Shown here: positions 16,868 through 25,103 of the stretch, piece after piece | Layout of the letters: each line of letters opens with the position of its first letter | How positions within the stretch are numbered: position 1 is the first letter of the stretch | Source of the DNA: an uncultured Clostridia bacterium | Lineage (GTDB): Bacteria; Bacillota; Clostridia; Oscillospirales; Acutalibacteraceae | Assembly (NCBI GenBank): GCA_947176035.1 | Contig: CAMWPJ010000010.1 | Location: forward strand, 1 to 33,012 | Length of the DNA: 33,012 bases | Reading direction: 5' to 3' | The notes under the pieces: generated by a model | The model's input: only the letters and a program-made list of their open reading frames with translations | The model's database searches: none | Told to the model about the DNA's origin: nothing | Made by a program: the position numbers and the translations under genes

Positions 16868-17629
16868 ATGGGTAAAACCATATCAATATTCAATCAAAAA
16901 GGCGGCGTAGGTAAAACTACAACATGCATTAATTTTGCAGCAGCCTTAGGAATTAAAGGAAAAAAGACATTGCTTATCGATATTGACCCTCAGGGTAATA
17001 CAACAAGTGGTGTTGGCATTGATAAATCTGATATTGAGGTATCATCATATGATGTGCTTATCAATGATGTGCCTGTTAAAGACGCAATACAGCAGACGAG
17101 GTTCAAAAATCTGTATGTGCTTCCTGCTAATATGAATCTTGCAGGTGCAGAGCTTGAGCTTGCAGAAAATGAAAGTCGCTTTAAGGTGCTGAAAAAAGCT
17201 TTGGCAGCAGTGGTTATGGATTATGACTATATAATCATAGATTGTCCGCCAAGCTTAGGGCTGCTCAGCCTAAATTCTTTGACAGCGTCAGATACTTTGA
17301 TTGTACCGCTGCAATGCGAATACTATGCTTTGGAAGGCTTAAGTCAGCTTATAAGCACAGTTCGTACTGTAAAACAGAATTATAATGAGCATTTAGAGCT
17401 TGAAGGTGTTGTTTTTACAATGTATGACAGCAGATTAAAGCTTAATCAGCAGGTTATGGACGAGGTTGACAAGTTCTTCCCTAACAAAACATATAAATCG
17501 CGTATTCCACGCAGTGTAAAGTTAGCGGAAGCGCCAAGCTACGGTGAGCCTGTACTATATTATGAAAAATATTCAAAGGCAAGCTTCGCATATAAGAAGT
17601 TTGCAGATGAATTCTTAAAAAAACAATAA
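16868..17629 (+). CDS. parA: ParA/Soj chromosome partitioning ATPase
   Basis: A deviant Walker-type ATPase that binds DNA non-specifically and works with ParB-parS to segregate origins; Soj also regulates DnaA in B. subtilis. It is normal in length (253 residues) and has no N-terminal HTH, as in chromosomal (type Ib-like) ParAs. The deviant Walker A motif KGGVGKTT is at 11-18, Walker A' LIDIDPQGN follows, and Walker B is YIIIDCPPSLGLL. GGAGGTG precedes the ATG. parB follows after 10 bases. The promoter touches a parS site, which implies autoregulation by ParB. Confidence 0.97.
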   Translation: MGKTISIFNQKGGVGKTTTCINFAAALGIKGKKTLLIDIDPQGNTTSGVGIDKSDIEVSSYDVLINDVPVKDAIQQTRFKNLYVLPANMNLAGAELELAENESRFKVLKKALAAVVMDYDYIIIDCPPSLGLLSLNSLTASDTLIVPLQCEYYALEGLSQLISTVRTVKQNYNEHLELEGVVFTMYDSRLKLNQQVMDEVDKFFPNKTYKSRIPRSVKLAEAPSYGEPVLYYEKYSKASFAYKKFADEFLKKQ

Positions 17630-17639
17630 GAGGTGAAGT

Positions 17640-18488
17640 ATGGCTAAAAAGCAATCAGGATTGGGTAAGGGTTTAAATGCTCTTATGCTTGAAAACTCTG
17701 TTGATGATATGACAGCAACAAATACCCTCTCCATCAATGAAATAACACGCAATGAAGATCAGCCGCGAAAAACCTTTGATGAAGGTGCTTTACAGGAGCT
17801 TGCGGATAGTATTACCCAGCATGGTGTACTTCAGCCACTGCTTGTAAGACCACTTCCGGAAGGTGGTTATCAGCTTGTTGCAGGTGAACGGCGCTGGAGA
17901 GCCTCCAGAATAGCAGGTCTTAAGGAAGTTCCTGTTGTTATTAGAGAGCTTTCTGATGTTGAGACTATGGAAATCGCTATTATTGAGAATTTGCAGCGCG
18001 AGGATCTCAACCCTATTGAAGAGGCAGAAGGTCTGCAGGCACTTATTGATCGTTGTGGATTTACACAAGAGGATGTTGCTGTTTCAGTTGGAAAATCAAG
18101 ACCGGCAATTGCGAATGCACTAAGACTTCTCAAATTACCGCAAGAGGTGCGCGATATGACCAGAAAGGGCGAAATTTCAGCAGGTCACGCACGAGCACTG
18201 CTTGCCTTTGATAATGAAGCAATGATTTGCGAAGCGGCACAAAATATAATCAAAAACAGTTTAACAGTAAGAGATGTTGAGCGTCTTGCTAAAATGACAG
18301 AGAAAACTGTTAAAACCCGTTCAAGCTCAAAAAGGCGTGATTCCTTTTATGATGAGGTTGAGCTGTCACTTACTGAAGTTCTCGGCAGAAGAGTAAAGGT
18401 TTATAACGGCAGAGGTAAGGGAACACTTGAGATAGAGTTCTATTCTGCTGATGATTTAAAGGAAATTGCTAATAAGTTAGGAGACTAA
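17640..18488 (+). CDS. parB: ParB/Spo0J chromosome partitioning protein
   Basis: The CTP-dependent clamp that loads at parS and recruits SMC and ParA. Size 282 residues. The start KKQSGLGKGLNALM is the typical ParA-stimulating N-terminal motif that the upstream Noc-like paralogue lacks. Next come RNEDQPRKTFDE, the CTP box GERRWRAS (82-89), ENLQREDLNPIEEAEG, the HTH FTQEDVAVSVGKSRPAIANA and the Spo0J-type ISAGHARALL, then a C-terminal dimerisation domain. GAGGTG lies upstream. It sits in an operon with parA; serS begins four bases after the stop codon, with its ribosome binding site inside parB. Confidence 0.97.
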   Translation: MAKKQSGLGKGLNALMLENSVDDMTATNTLSINEITRNEDQPRKTFDEGALQELADSITQHGVLQPLLVRPLPEGGYQLVAGERRWRASRIAGLKEVPVVIRELSDVETMEIAIIENLQREDLNPIEEAEGLQALIDRCGFTQEDVAVSVGKSRPAIANALRLLKLPQEVRDMTRKGEISAGHARALLAFDNEAMICEAAQNIIKNSLTVRDVERLAKMTEKTVKTRSSSKRRDSFYDEVELSLTEVLGRRVKVYNGRGKGTLEIEFYSADDLKEIANKLGD

Positions 18489-18492
18489 AAAA

Positions 18493-19779
18493 ATGCTTGA
18501 TATTAAATATGTAAGAGAAAACCCTGAAATTGTAAAGGAAAATATCAAAAAAAAGTTTCAGGATAAGAAATTACCTCTTGTTGATGAGGTTATAGAGCTT
18601 GATGAGGAGCGCAGAGCCGTTATGTCAAGGGCAGATGAGCTGCGTGCAAACCGAAATAAGCTTTCTAAAGAAATTGGTATACTCATGTCACAGGGCAAAA
18701 AGGAAGAGGGTATGGCAATCCGTGAGCAGGTAAACGCTCAGGCTAAGGAGCTCGAGGAGCTTGCTGTCAGAGAGAAGGAGCTCAACGAAAAGGTTACATC
18801 CATTATGATGTCTATTCCGAATATTATTGATGAGTCAGTGCCAATCGGTAAGGATGACAGCGAAAATGTTGAGGTGCAGAAATACGGTGAGCCGCTTGTT
18901 CCTGATTTTGAGGTTCCATACCATACTGATATTATGGAGCGCTTTGATGGTATAGACCTCGAGGCTGCCGGCAGAGTTGCAGGCAATGGCTTTTACTATC
19001 TTATGGGTGATATCGCACGTCTTCACAGTGCGGTTATCAGCTATGCAAGAGATTTTATGATTGACCGCGGCTTCACTTATGTTGTTCCTCCTTTTATGAT
19101 TAGGTCAAATGTTGTTACAGGTGTTATGAGCTTTGAGGAAATGGATGCTATGATGTATAAAATAGAGGGTGAGGACCTTTATCTTATCGGTACATCCGAG
19201 CACTCAATGATAGGTAAATTTATTGATACCATTACTCCTGAGGCAGAGCTGCCAAAGACGCTTACCTCATATTCTCCTTGCTTCAGAAAAGAGAAAGGCG
19301 CTCACGGAATTGAGGAGCGCGGTGTATATCGTATTCATCAGTTTGAAAAGCAGGAAATGGTTGTTGTCTGCAAGCCTGAGGAATCAAAGATGTGGTTTGA
19401 TAAGCTGTGGCAGAATACTGTTGACCTGTTCTGCAGCCTTGATATTCCTGTAAGAACGCTTGAGTGCTGCTCAGGTGACCTTGCAGATTTAAAGGTTAAG
19501 TCTGTTGACGTTGAGGCATGGTCACCGAGACAGAAGAAGTATTTTGAGGTTGGTTCCTGCTCAAATCTTACAGACGCACAGGCAAGACGCTTAAAAATCA
19601 GAGTTAAGGGCGAAAACGGCAATTATCTTGCGCATACTCTCAACAATACTGTTGTTGCTCCGCCAAGAATGCTTATCGCGTTCCTTGAAAATAATCTGCA
19701 GGCAGACGGAAGTGTGCTCATTCCTGAGGCACTTCGTATGTACATGGGCGGAAAAGATAGGATTGTTCCTAAGAAATAA
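18493..19779 (+). CDS. serS: Seryl-tRNA synthetase
   Basis: A class II aminoacyl-tRNA synthetase charging tRNA-Ser. At 428 residues it has the usual N-terminal long antiparallel coiled coil (about 25-110) that contacts the tRNA variable arm, then the catalytic domain: LIGTSEHSMI (serine-binding TSE), motif 2 PCFRKEKGAHG from residue 262 with RGVYRIHQFEKQE, and the C-terminal block. Motif 3, normally GLAVGRT-like, reads LNNTVVAPPRML at 383-394, keeping the motif 3 arginine position but losing the usual glycines. AGGAG precedes the ATG. It lies immediately after parB, and its stop overlaps the next start by one base. Confidence 0.95.
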   Translation: MLDIKYVRENPEIVKENIKKKFQDKKLPLVDEVIELDEERRAVMSRADELRANRNKLSKEIGILMSQGKKEEGMAIREQVNAQAKELEELAVREKELNEKVTSIMMSIPNIIDESVPIGKDDSENVEVQKYGEPLVPDFEVPYHTDIMERFDGIDLEAAGRVAGNGFYYLMGDIARLHSAVISYARDFMIDRGFTYVVPPFMIRSNVVTGVMSFEEMDAMMYKIEGEDLYLIGTSEHSMIGKFIDTITPEAELPKTLTSYSPCFRKEKGAHGIEERGVYRIHQFEKQEMVVVCKPEESKMWFDKLWQNTVDLFCSLDIPVRTLECCSGDLADLKVKSVDVEAWSPRQKKYFEVGSCSNLTDAQARRLKIRVKGENGNYLAHTLNNTVVAPPRMLIAFLENNLQADGSVLIPEALRMYMGGKDRIVPKK

Positions 19780-20495
19780 TGCAGGTTGCTTTAATAATTA
19801 TTGGCGTTGTGGTGTTTTTATGCTTTTTTGCTGCCGTGTTTGATGGTGTGCTGAATTTCGGGAATGTATTCGGAATGGCACTTGGCGCAGTCTATATTGC
19901 ATTGGGTTTATTGATTAACAGATTTGATTCAACTAATCAAAGGCTTATCGGGATAAGTGCAGTTTGTCTGTTGCTTTTGATTGTTTTGAAAATGTACGAA
20001 ATTTACAGGGCAGGAAAAAACACGGCTGACAGTGAAGCTGTTGTGATTGTTCTCGGCTGTAGAGTTAAGGGTGACAAACCGAGTCTTTCCCTTGAAAAAA
20101 GAACGGATGCAGCATATAGATTTCTGCTAAACAATCCGGTGGCTGTTGCAATACTCAGCGGCGGACAGGGTAAGGATGAAAAATTATCCGAAGCGCTTTG
20201 CATGCAAAAACTCCTTTATGATAGAGGAATTCTGAAAGATAGACTGATTATAGAGGATAAATCAACCACGACGGATGAAAATATAAGATTTTCTCTTGAG
20301 ATTATAGAGCGGCTTGGTATGAAAAAAGAGGTGGCAATAGCAACCTCTGAATATCATCAAAAGCGTGCTGCGGCAATATGCAAAAGATATGGTATAAAAT
20401 CGAGTGCTGTTTCATCAAAAACTAAAATGACTCTCTTGCCTACGTTCCTTTTAAGGGAGATGTTTGGGGAAATAAAGGAAAAATTGCTGCAATAA
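19779..20495 (+). CDS. YdcF/ElyC-family (DUF218) membrane protein
   Basis: Three hydrophobic segments (about 1-22, 28-46 and 59-75) precede a DUF218 domain with VIVLGCRVKGDKPSLSLEKR, AILSGGQGKDEKLSEA, DKSTTTDENI and ATSEYHQKRA. This set of motifs defines the YdcF/SanA/ElyC family, linked in E. coli to envelope polysaccharide and vancomycin sensitivity; the reaction is not settled. The domain would lie just after the third membrane segment. Translation starts at an ATG overlapping the serS stop in TAATG, so expression is likely coupled to serS. A strong bidirectional terminator follows. Confidence 0.88.
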   Translation: MQVALIIIGVVVFLCFFAAVFDGVLNFGNVFGMALGAVYIALGLLINRFDSTNQRLIGISAVCLLLLIVLKMYEIYRAGKNTADSEAVVIVLGCRVKGDKPSLSLEKRTDAAYRFLLNNPVAVAILSGGQGKDEKLSEALCMQKLLYDRGILKDRLIIEDKSTTTDENIRFSLEIIERLGMKKEVAIATSEYHQKRAAAICKRYGIKSSAVSSKTKMTLLPTFLLREMFGEIKEKLLQ

Positions 20496-20503
20496 ATAGT
20501 AAT

Positions 20504-20539
20504 AAAAAAATAATGGGCAAATCTGCCCATTATTTTTTT
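20504..20539. terminator. Bidirectional intrinsic terminator
   Basis: A perfect 16-bp stem (AAAAAAATAATGGGCA with its complement) has a four-base loop and A/T runs at both ends. It serves the YdcF gene and the convergent GH20 gene, whose stop codon is inside the right arm. Confidence 0.92.
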
Positions 20540-22017
20540 GCAATTTTTTCAATTTTCTTATCATCAAAAATATTTGTAAGTCCCTGCCACGTCAGTTGAC
20601 GGCGTTCAAACCATAAAATACTGAGCTTTGCTCTCAACATATTTGGATTTGCCATATTAGTTTTTGCATAACCGATGTTATTTTTATCAAGATAGCTGTA
20701 ATAAAAATTAAGTTTCTGCGAAAAGCTTTCCCAGCTGCAATCACCATTCCAGCCATTTTCACTTATACAGCCTGTTCGCGGAAAGCTCATTAAATCAGCT
20801 TTTTTCATATTTGGTACATATTCAGTCCATAGTGCGGCCTCAATGCCAAGTGCATTACCTGCAAATATCTTGTGATTTGCACTATCCTTAAGACTTATAT
20901 ATCCGTAAGGCAAATCAATATAGCAGGCACTTGTGGATGTATCAATAAATGGTCTGTCACCGGTTTCCATTTCACCGCATTTTGTAAAGCCGAGATCTGT
21001 ATCTATTGCTTTATCATTATCAAGCTCCCAGCTCCACATAAACACCTGCTTGCCATGTGCCTTACAGTAATTTTTCACCTGATTCATAAACCAAAACTGC
21101 AAATTATCACTGTCGCTAATCCCCAGTTCCCTTTGTTTAGCCTGACAGTGAGGGCACAAATTCCAGCGATGCTTTGGAACCTCATCACCGCCAATATGGT
21201 AATATTCATCCGGGAACATTTCAAAAAATTCATCCAGCACATCATAAACAAATTTCATTGTGCTGTCTTTGCCGACACAAAGTACATCGTGCTTGACCCC
21301 CCAATGATCGGCAACAGGCAGTGCACGGGGAAAACAGGTAAGCTCATTATATGCCGCAATTGCAGCACGTGAGTGTCCCGGAATATCAAATTCAGGCATT
21401 ACTTTAATACAAAAATCGTGAGCATAATCAACGATTTCTTTTATATCCTGTTTTGTATAAAAGCCGCCATGGGGCTTATTGTTAAAATTTGTTTTTCTGC
21501 GCTGTGAACCAATTTCAGTTAAAAGTGGATATTTGCTGATTTCAACACGCCATCCCTGATCCTCTGTCAGATGAATGTGAAAAACATTTAGTTTATGGAT
21601 GAGCATTCTGTTAATTATTTTTTTTACATCACTGACAGAATAAAAGTATCTGCCCACGTCCAGCATAAATCCACGCACCTTATGTGCGGGTTTATCGGAA
21701 ATCTCTACAATAGGCAGAGCATAATTACTTTGAAAAATTATCTGTTTGAGTGTCTGCAGGGCGTAAAGCTGACCTGCGGCTGAGCTTGCCTTAATCAATA
21801 TTTGTTCGCCTGTTTTGAGGAAGTATTCCTCTTCCTCAAGAGATACATCACACTCAAAAATTACATTTTTATCGCCTGATGGCAATGAACAATAAGATAA
21901 AAAATCTTCCTGTGCTCTTTTACTTAACAGATTATCTCCAAGAGCAATCTGAGTAAGCTTTACCTTTTTGTTACTGATATAGTTGATTTTTTGCGGCTGC
22001 GGAATTAAATTCATCAT
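20530..22017 (-). CDS. Beta-N-acetylhexosaminidase, GH20 family
   Basis: Removes terminal GlcNAc or GalNAc from glycans by substrate-assisted catalysis. The start MMNLIPQPQK has AAGGGAGTG just upstream; the longer ORF-track start is unlikely. From this start there are 495 residues: an N-terminal GH20b-like alpha/beta domain (about 1-110), then the (beta/alpha)8 barrel from KVRGFMLDVGRYF. The catalytic pair is Asp278-Glu279 in HIGGDEVPKHRW, and HIHLTEDQGWR and GHSRAAI match the family. There is no signal peptide, so it likely acts inside the cell on imported oligosaccharides. It is divergent from a lipoprotein gene and near GH36 and GH27 genes. Confidence 0.94.
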   Translation of the reverse strand: MMNLIPQPQKINYISNKKVKLTQIALGDNLLSKRAQEDFLSYCSLPSGDKNVIFECDVSLEEEEYFLKTGEQILIKASSAAGQLYALQTLKQIIFQSNYALPIVEISDKPAHKVRGFMLDVGRYFYSVSDVKKIINRMLIHKLNVFHIHLTEDQGWRVEISKYPLLTEIGSQRRKTNFNNKPHGGFYTKQDIKEIVDYAHDFCIKVMPEFDIPGHSRAAIAAYNELTCFPRALPVADHWGVKHDVLCVGKDSTMKFVYDVLDEFFEMFPDEYYHIGGDEVPKHRWNLCPHCQAKQRELGISDSDNLQFWFMNQVKNYCKAHGKQVFMWSWELDNDKAIDTDLGFTKCGEMETGDRPFIDTSTSACYIDLPYGYISLKDSANHKIFAGNALGIEAALWTEYVPNMKKADLMSFPRTGCISENGWNGDCSWESFSQKLNFYYSYLDKNNIGYAKTNMANPNMLRAKLSILWFERRQLTWQGLTNIFDDKKIEKIAKK

Positions 22018-22073
22018 AAACACTCCCTTTTGTCTATAATTTAACATAAACAAGTAAAACAAGCAACAAATAC

Positions 22074-22102
22074 TTGAATGATTAAGCAAATTATGTTATA
22101 AT
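22074..22102 (+). promoter_or_regulatory. Promoter of the lipoprotein gene
   Basis: TTGAAT, a 17-base spacer and TATAAT end 27 bases before the ATG. Confidence 0.75.
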
Positions 22103-22129
22103 TTTTTCACATTGAAAGGAGACATTATT

Positions 22130-22786
22130 ATGAAAACAATCAAATCATTAAGCGCAGTACTCATTTGTGTCTGCCTTATCGCAGCTATGTTTGTTGGCTG
22201 CTCACCAAAAGTATCACTTGAAGGTAAGTGGGAAACAACAATTGATCTTTCAAAGGAAGCTAACGAAGGTCTTGATATGTCACAGGATGAAGACGGCGAA
22301 TATTTCGGTGTATTCAACGAGTCACTTACAGTTAATGTATACTACACCTTTGACAGTGATAACAACTATACTGTTTCTGTAAATGAGGAGCAGTTCAGAC
22401 CTGCATTTGATGCTTATATGGAAAAATATGTTGATTATGTGCTTGAAGGAACATATAAGACCGGTGAGGCTGAAGGTCTTTCAAGAGAAGATTTTGATGA
22501 TTTCTATATGGAATCAGAGGGCAAAACACTCCGTGAGGCACTTGTTGATGAGCTTAAGCTCGACAATTTGTATGCAAGCCTTATAAAGGACTATAATGAA
22601 AATACAACTCAGCAGACAATTGTTGATAAAGATAGATTCTATATTACTGATAATCAAGGCAACAAGATTAACTACGAATCATTCACCTTAGAAGGTGACA
22701 AACTTACAATTAATGGTTTGTTTGATATGAATGATAATCCTGTTGAGGATGAGCTTTATCCTTTAACTTTCACAAAGGTTGCTTAA
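22130..22786 (+). CDS. Putative lipoprotein, function unknown
   Basis: I do not recognise a named family with confidence. The start with AAAGGAG eight bases upstream gives 218 residues with a type II signal peptide: MKTIK, a hydrophobic stretch, and the lipobox FVGC, with Cys24 as the lipidation site. The mature part begins SPKVSLEGKWETTIDLSK, a GKW-type first strand that recalls lipocalin-like bacterial lipoproteins. It alternates predicted strands (YYTFDSDNNYTVSV, RFYITDNQGNK, KLTINGLFDM) with an acidic helical insert. Overall it is very acidic. It stands alone between a promoter and a terminator. It could be a ligand-binding surface protein, which is inference. Confidence 0.8.
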   Translation: MKTIKSLSAVLICVCLIAAMFVGCSPKVSLEGKWETTIDLSKEANEGLDMSQDEDGEYFGVFNESLTVNVYYTFDSDNNYTVSVNEEQFRPAFDAYMEKYVDYVLEGTYKTGEAEGLSREDFDDFYMESEGKTLREALVDELKLDNLYASLIKDYNENTTQQTIVDKDRFYITDNQGNKINYESFTLEGDKLTINGLFDMNDNPVEDELYPLTFTKVA

Positions 22787-22804
22787 TTAAATAATTACAA
22801 TTTG

Positions 22805-22837
22805 TACCGTCCGATGTAATTTGGGCGGTATTTTTTA
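22805..22837 (+). terminator. Intrinsic terminator after the lipoprotein gene
   Basis: An 8-bp stem TACCGTCC/GGGCGGTA (one G-U) with a ten-base loop is followed by a run of six T. Confidence 0.8.
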
Positions 22838-22860
22838 TTGTTTATATTCACAAAATCATA

Positions 22861-22889
22861 TTGAAATAATAATAAGACTATGCTACTAT
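22861..22889 (+). promoter_or_regulatory. Promoter of the GH36 gene
   Basis: TTGAAA, a 17-base spacer and TACTAT lie 31 bases upstream of the start codon. Confidence 0.6.
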
Positions 22890-22920
22890 CAAAATATAGA
22901 ATATAAATGGGGTAAATAAT

Positions 22921-24564
22921 ATGGATTATAAATTTAATTTTATATATAAGATAAATGGTGTGCTGAAATCATCAAGCGAGCTTGACAATGCAGATTTTAT
23001 CGTTATGCCTGAATACGCAGATGAACTTATTAAGCTTACTGTTATACCCAAAAGCGAAATTGAGTTTGTAAAGTTTGAAATGGCAATGCCGTTTAAATTC
23101 AACAGCTCTCAGCGTATTTTTACAAACGGCTTTCAGAGCTGGACTGTGTCCAAAGAATATTCACCAAACGGTGCAATGGATGAATTCAATCCACGTAAAT
23201 TCGGTATTGAAAAGAGCAAATTCAATACACTCGGTATGTGGGGCGCAGGTGATTTAACCTTTCATAAATATCCCGAAAAGCCGGGTGTTTTCTACGGCTA
23301 CAGCTATGCTTATATAAGAAAAAATAGTGAAGTATTTCTGATTGGTTCACTCAGCGAAAGAGCGGGCTACACTATAATTACCCTTGATTCCGCTGCTGAC
23401 TGCATAAAAATTGAAAAGGAGCTTGAAGGTGTAACCTTTAAAGAAGCGAAATGCCTGCTTTCACTTGCTACGCTCAAAGGCGAATACAATGCAGTGTTTG
23501 ATAAATATTTTGAAATGATGGGCATTTCTAAACCTCGTGTGCAGAGGTCATGCGGCTACACAACATGGTATAATTACTACACAAGTGTTACTGAAAAAAT
23601 TGTTAATCGTGATTTAGACGCTATTGCAAAGCTTGATACAAAGATTGATATTTTTCAGATTGATGACGGTTTTGAACGTACTGTAGGTGATTGGCTTGAG
23701 CCTGATAAAAAGAAATTTCCAAGCGGTATGAAGGTGGTTGCCGACAGTATTCATAAACATAATATGCTGGCAGGATTATGGCTTGCTCCATTTGCAGTTA
23801 CACCGAAATCTCATATCTATAAACAGCATAAGGATTGGCTTGTGCATGACAAAAAGGGCAAAATACATTATGCTTCTCATAATTGGGGCGGCTTTTATGC
23901 ACTTGACATTTATAATGATGAGGTAAGAGCTTATATCAGAAAGGTATTTGATACGGTACTCAATGAATGGGGCTATGATATGGTTAAGCTTGATTTCCTC
24001 TATGCCTGCTCGATTATCCCGATTCACGGCAAGAGCAGAGGCGAAATTATGTGTGAGGCTATGGACTTTTTGCGAGAATGCTGCGGTGATAAAATTATTC
24101 TCGGCTGCGGTGTACCGCTTGCACCTGCCTTCGGTAAGGTTGATTTTTGCCGTATCGGTGCTGATGTAGGGCTTGGCTGGGAAAATAATGCGTTTTCACG
24201 TGAGGATGTCTCAACCCAGCATACGCTGATGAACACAATTTTCCGCAGACATCTTGATGGCAGAGCCTTTTTGAATGACCCTGATGTTTTTCTTCTGCGT
24301 GATAATAATATTCAGATGCCGCTTAATAAAAGAAAAATTGTTGCCAAGGTTAACAGCCTTTGCGGCAATCTGCTGTTTGTGTCTGACGATGTTTCAACCT
24401 ATACTGACGAGCAAAGAAAAATATTTATTGACACTGTTACATCGCCAAAAGCAGTAATTAACAGTGCTGAATTTGTTAAGGATAAAATTCTTAAAATTGA
24501 TTACACTATCGACGACAAAAATGATACACTCTCATTTAACCTTTCAAACGGTGAACTTGTATAG
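22921..24564 (+). CDS. GH36-type alpha-galactosidase-like glycoside hydrolase
   Basis: A retaining glycosidase of clan GH-D, predicted to release alpha-galactose (melibiose, raffinose-type sugars). The 547 residues comprise an N-terminal beta-rich domain (about 1-200) with FTNGFQSW, then a barrel with GYTTWYNYYTSV, IDIFQIDDGFE, LWLAPFAVTP and VKLDFLYAC, giving nucleophile Asp358. CRIGADVGLGW provides the likely acid/base aspartate. It is shorter than classical ~720-residue GH36 enzymes and belongs to a short subgroup. There is no signal peptide, so it probably acts in the cytoplasm. The ribosome binding site is GGGG and a promoter is visible. Raffinose-synthase-like or another alpha-specificity cannot be excluded. 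Confidence 0.85.
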   Translation: MDYKFNFIYKINGVLKSSSELDNADFIVMPEYADELIKLTVIPKSEIEFVKFEMAMPFKFNSSQRIFTNGFQSWTVSKEYSPNGAMDEFNPRKFGIEKSKFNTLGMWGAGDLTFHKYPEKPGVFYGYSYAYIRKNSEVFLIGSLSERAGYTIITLDSAADCIKIEKELEGVTFKEAKCLLSLATLKGEYNAVFDKYFEMMGISKPRVQRSCGYTTWYNYYTSVTEKIVNRDLDAIAKLDTKIDIFQIDDGFERTVGDWLEPDKKKFPSGMKVVADSIHKHNMLAGLWLAPFAVTPKSHIYKQHKDWLVHDKKGKIHYASHNWGGFYALDIYNDEVRAYIRKVFDTVLNEWGYDMVKLDFLYACSIIPIHGKSRGEIMCEAMDFLRECCGDKIILGCGVPLAPAFGKVDFCRIGADVGLGWENNAFSREDVSTQHTLMNTIFRRHLDGRAFLNDPDVFLLRDNNIQMPLNKRKIVAKVNSLCGNLLFVSDDVSTYTDEQRKIFIDTVTSPKAVINSAEFVKDKILKIDYTIDDKNDTLSFNLSNGELV

Positions 24565-24568
24565 TCGG

Positions 24569-24597
24569 TTGAAAACTTATAAAACCTATGATATAAT
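24569..24597 (+). promoter_or_regulatory. Promoter of the Rrf2 gene
   Basis: TTGAAA, a 17-base spacer and a perfect TATAAT begin five bases after the GH36 stop codon. Confidence 0.8.
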
Positions 24598-24648
24598 TAG
24601 GTATTGAAAAAAGTAATTCATCCAATAGATTTTATAAGGAGTGGAAAT

Positions 24649-25086
24649 ATGAAGATTTCTACAAAGGGACGTTATGCGCTCAGATTGATGCTTGATTTGG
24701 CACAGAATCAGTCTGATGGTTTTGTTGCCCTTAAGGATATAGCTGAGAGACAAGGAATCTCAAAAAAATATCTTGAACAGATTGTACCGCTTTTGAACAA
24801 ATCGGGTGTGCTCAAAACAACCCGTGGTTATCAAGGCGGATATATGCTTGCAAAAAAGCCTGCTGACTATACAGTAGGTGATATTCTTCGTATTACCGAG
24901 GGCAGTCTTGCCCCTGTTGCCTGTCTTGATGATGCGGTAAATATGTGCGATAAGGCTGACAGCTGTATGACATTACCTGTATGGAAAGGGCTTGACAAGG
25001 TAATCAGCGAATATCTTGATTCAATAACCCTGCAGTCCATAATTGACGATTATCGTGCTGCGGCTATTGATGAATACTATATATAA
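24649..25086 (+). CDS. Rrf2-family transcriptional regulator, IscR/CymR-like
   Basis: A dimeric winged-helix regulator that usually senses iron-sulfur status, cysteine or redox state. The start with AAGGAGTG upstream gives 145 residues; the ORF-track start is 15 codons too early. MKISTKGRYALRLMLDLA and the recognition-helix segment ISKKYLEQIVPLL are standard, as is the wing TTRGYQGGYML. Three cysteines (92, 100, 106) sit where IscR has its 2Fe-2S ligands, with spacing C-X7-C-X5-C, so cluster binding is plausible, although CymR lacks it. tcdA follows after 17 bases. No isc, suf or cys genes are in view. Confidence 0.92.
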   Translation: MKISTKGRYALRLMLDLAQNQSDGFVALKDIAERQGISKKYLEQIVPLLNKSGVLKTTRGYQGGYMLAKKPADYTVGDILRITEGSLAPVACLDDAVNMCDKADSCMTLPVWKGLDKVISEYLDSITLQSIIDDYRAAAIDEYYI

Positions 25087-25103
25087 AATGTTAAGGAAAA
25101 ATT

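Noticed and set aside
24190-24205. CACGTG in the GH36 gene as a parS site
   Set aside because: Flanks match the 16-bp consensus poorly and the site lies in conserved coding sequence.
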